Below, piece by piece: positions 62,877 to 64,000 of a stretch of 64,000 bases of DNA; within the stretch, counting starts at the first letter, position 1, and each line of letters starts with the position of its first letter. This DNA is from Dryococelus australis (lineage: Eukaryota; Arthropoda; Insecta; Phasmatodea; Phasmatidae), in assembly GCA_029891345.1 (NCBI GenBank), contig CM056993.1, positions 278,148,016-278,212,015 on the forward strand. Direction: 5' to 3'. A program made the position numbers and the translations under genes. Under the pieces are notes generated by a model that saw only the letters and a list, made by a program, of their open reading frames with translations, was not told the DNA's origin and searched no databases.

Positions 62877-63710
62877 TCAATTTATAGAATAAGGAATATA
62901 TTCAAATCTCAATAATTCTTCACAATTTGGGTGTATATCTCCAGTTCTAAGCAATTGTCGTTGAACATATTTTCTGTGAGCTCTTATAACATAATAATCA
63001 AATTCAAAATCATTATCAAATAATTTTAGAAGAATAAAAGTTGGATTTAAATTTTGGTTTTGTGTTCGTGGTACAACATGAGGGGCCATATCTCTAATTA
63101 CCTAATTTTGATTTATTCCTTCTACAGCTCTATGAACTGTTTCCATTAAATTTTCAATATGACCATCTTTAATTTTATTTATTTCTTTTAAATTTTCAAT
63201 GTAATCATCTTTAATTTTATTTATATCTTTTAAATGATTAATTTTAATTTCTATAATTTTATTTGTGTGCTCTAATTGTTTTAATTTTGTTTTTAATTTA
63301 ATTACTATATGTAATTTATATTTGCCATATTTACGAATTGATGGTAAAACTTATTTTGTAACTCATTTTTTAAATTGTTTAGCTTCTTGTTTTTTAGACA
63401 ACAAAATTAAAGAATATAAGCCAACTTCATTTCTATAAATTGTTGATTTTTTATTACCAAGTAACCCATCTTTCAAAGACGGGTTCAGACTTTTAAATTT
63501 ACACTTATCTTTGTCTGAAATATGCTTATAAACTTTGTGTATTTGTCGATATTCTAATATTTCAGCAATATCTTTGGCTTTAAACCAAGGATTATTATTA
63601 TCATCAAAAACAATATTTATCTTTTTATTTTTAAAAATTAAATTATTTAAATCATATAATGTAGCTAATTCTGTATTCTTCTTTAGTTGTTTTTCTAGTG
63701 ATTCGGCCAT
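62877..63710 (-). pseudogene. BRO-N domain protein with DUF3627-like C-terminus
   Basis: The frame starts at 63,710. Residues about 28-115 form a BRO-N (baculovirus repeated ORF) domain: INIVFDDNNNPWFKAKDIAEI, KVYKHISDKDKCKF and NEVGLYSLILLSKKQEAKQFKK. A coiled-coil linker follows with a tandem KEINKIKD-type repeat. The end (62,877-63,089; FILLKLFDND, YYVIRAHRKYVQRQL) resembles DUF3627, a usual partner of BRO-N/KilA-N. BRO proteins bind nucleic acid and are common in insect DNA viruses. In-frame TGA (63,363), TAA (about 63,351) and TAG (about 63,103) interrupt about 277 codons, so it is probably dead, although the N-terminal 115 residues are intact. Confidence 0.8.
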
Positions 63711-64000
63711 TTTGTATGTGGGGAAATATGTTTATATATATATATATATTCTTTTTTAATAAAAAAAATAAAAAATTGATATAGACCAGATTCATAGATA
63801 AATATAGTAAAATTTTAAACTTCTTTAATTTCCAGAACAATGTTGATATCAGAACCATCAATATCAATTAATTTACCATTTTTGTCTCTAATTTATAAAC
63901 AATTGCTCATTATTAATTTAATACAAAATTGGATATGGGGGCACATAAATTATATAATCTCTAAAACCAAACATGGTTTTTGGTGGAAAACTAGCAATTA
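63711..64000. other. BRO upstream region to window end
   Basis: A (TA)n run at 63,733-63,750 and A-runs lie upstream of the BRO start. Another minus-strand reading may begin beyond the window. Confidence 0.4.

Larger units (their letters stand above)
60650..64000. mobile_element. Polinton/adintovirus-like element, copy 2 (left end, runs off window)
   Basis: It starts with iteron-rich terminal DNA (60,650-60,975), then gene P and a 54-codon ORF on the minus strand, three small plus-strand genes, and a BRO-N gene on the minus strand. The end sequence and gene P match copy 1 in inverse, so this end equals the right end of copy 1. The two copies face each other across NUBP2 and cannot be one element cut in two. 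Core replication and packaging genes would lie beyond 64,000. Confidence 0.6.

Noticed and set aside
20710..64000. One Polinton-like element split by host sequence
   Set aside because: The two shared ends face each other with NUBP2 exons between them. A single element would have its ends facing outward, so these are two copies.

Overview
The window looks like nuclear DNA of an arthropod, probably an insect with a large, repeat-rich genome. Two host genes with GT-AG introns sit among many decayed transposable elements. I cannot name the species from the sequence. The host genes lie head to head. On the minus strand are three internal coding exons of the N-terminal part of IFT56/TTC26, an intraflagellar-transport TPR protein (16,630-18,501); its ATG exon and C-terminal exons were not found. 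On the plus strand is a complete six-exon NUBP2 gene, a P-loop scaffold ATPase of cytosolic Fe-S assembly, from 19,606 to 45,676 (267 codons plus stop). Their coding parts are 1.1 kb apart. Both families are linked to cilia or basal bodies, so the gap is a candidate shared promoter.

The 14.3-kb first intron of NUBP2 is a stack of insertions: a LINE copy with an internal deletion (19,872-20,708); a broken Polinton/adintovirus-like endogenous element (about 20,710-26,425) with a PLA2-domain gene, a capsid-like gene and two small genes, itself cut by a MITE (22,354-22,595) and a second LINE (22,931-25,376); a degenerate Gypsy-like retrotransposon (about 26,427-30,660); and further dispersed repeats. 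Later introns hold a deleted Tc1-like element, a TTAA-flanked MITE and tRNA-derived SINEs.

From about 60,650 to the window end lies a second Polinton-like copy that enters in the opposite sense. It has iteron-rich terminal DNA, a homologue of the small terminal gene of copy 1, several small ORFs, a SAP-like ORF and a BRO-N gene with three in-frame stops. The two copies share about 90 bp of terminal sequence and a small conserved gene next to it, and a TTTATAAATAAA-like motif precedes most of their start codons. This is the most interesting system in the window. No DNA polymerase, integrase, ATPase or protease gene of such an element is visible, so the class is inferred.

The rest (1-16,600 and 46,000-60,650) has no gene I can recognise. 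It holds diverged duplications (1-3,590 versus 8,819-11,650), four copies of an LTR-like promoter unit with CCAAT/TATA signals (two in inverted arrangement at 13.56-14.40 kb), three copies of an unclassified element with an ORF starting MPYS, a tandem array of about 88-bp units, and microsatellites. Long ORFs there are low-complexity or repeat-derived.
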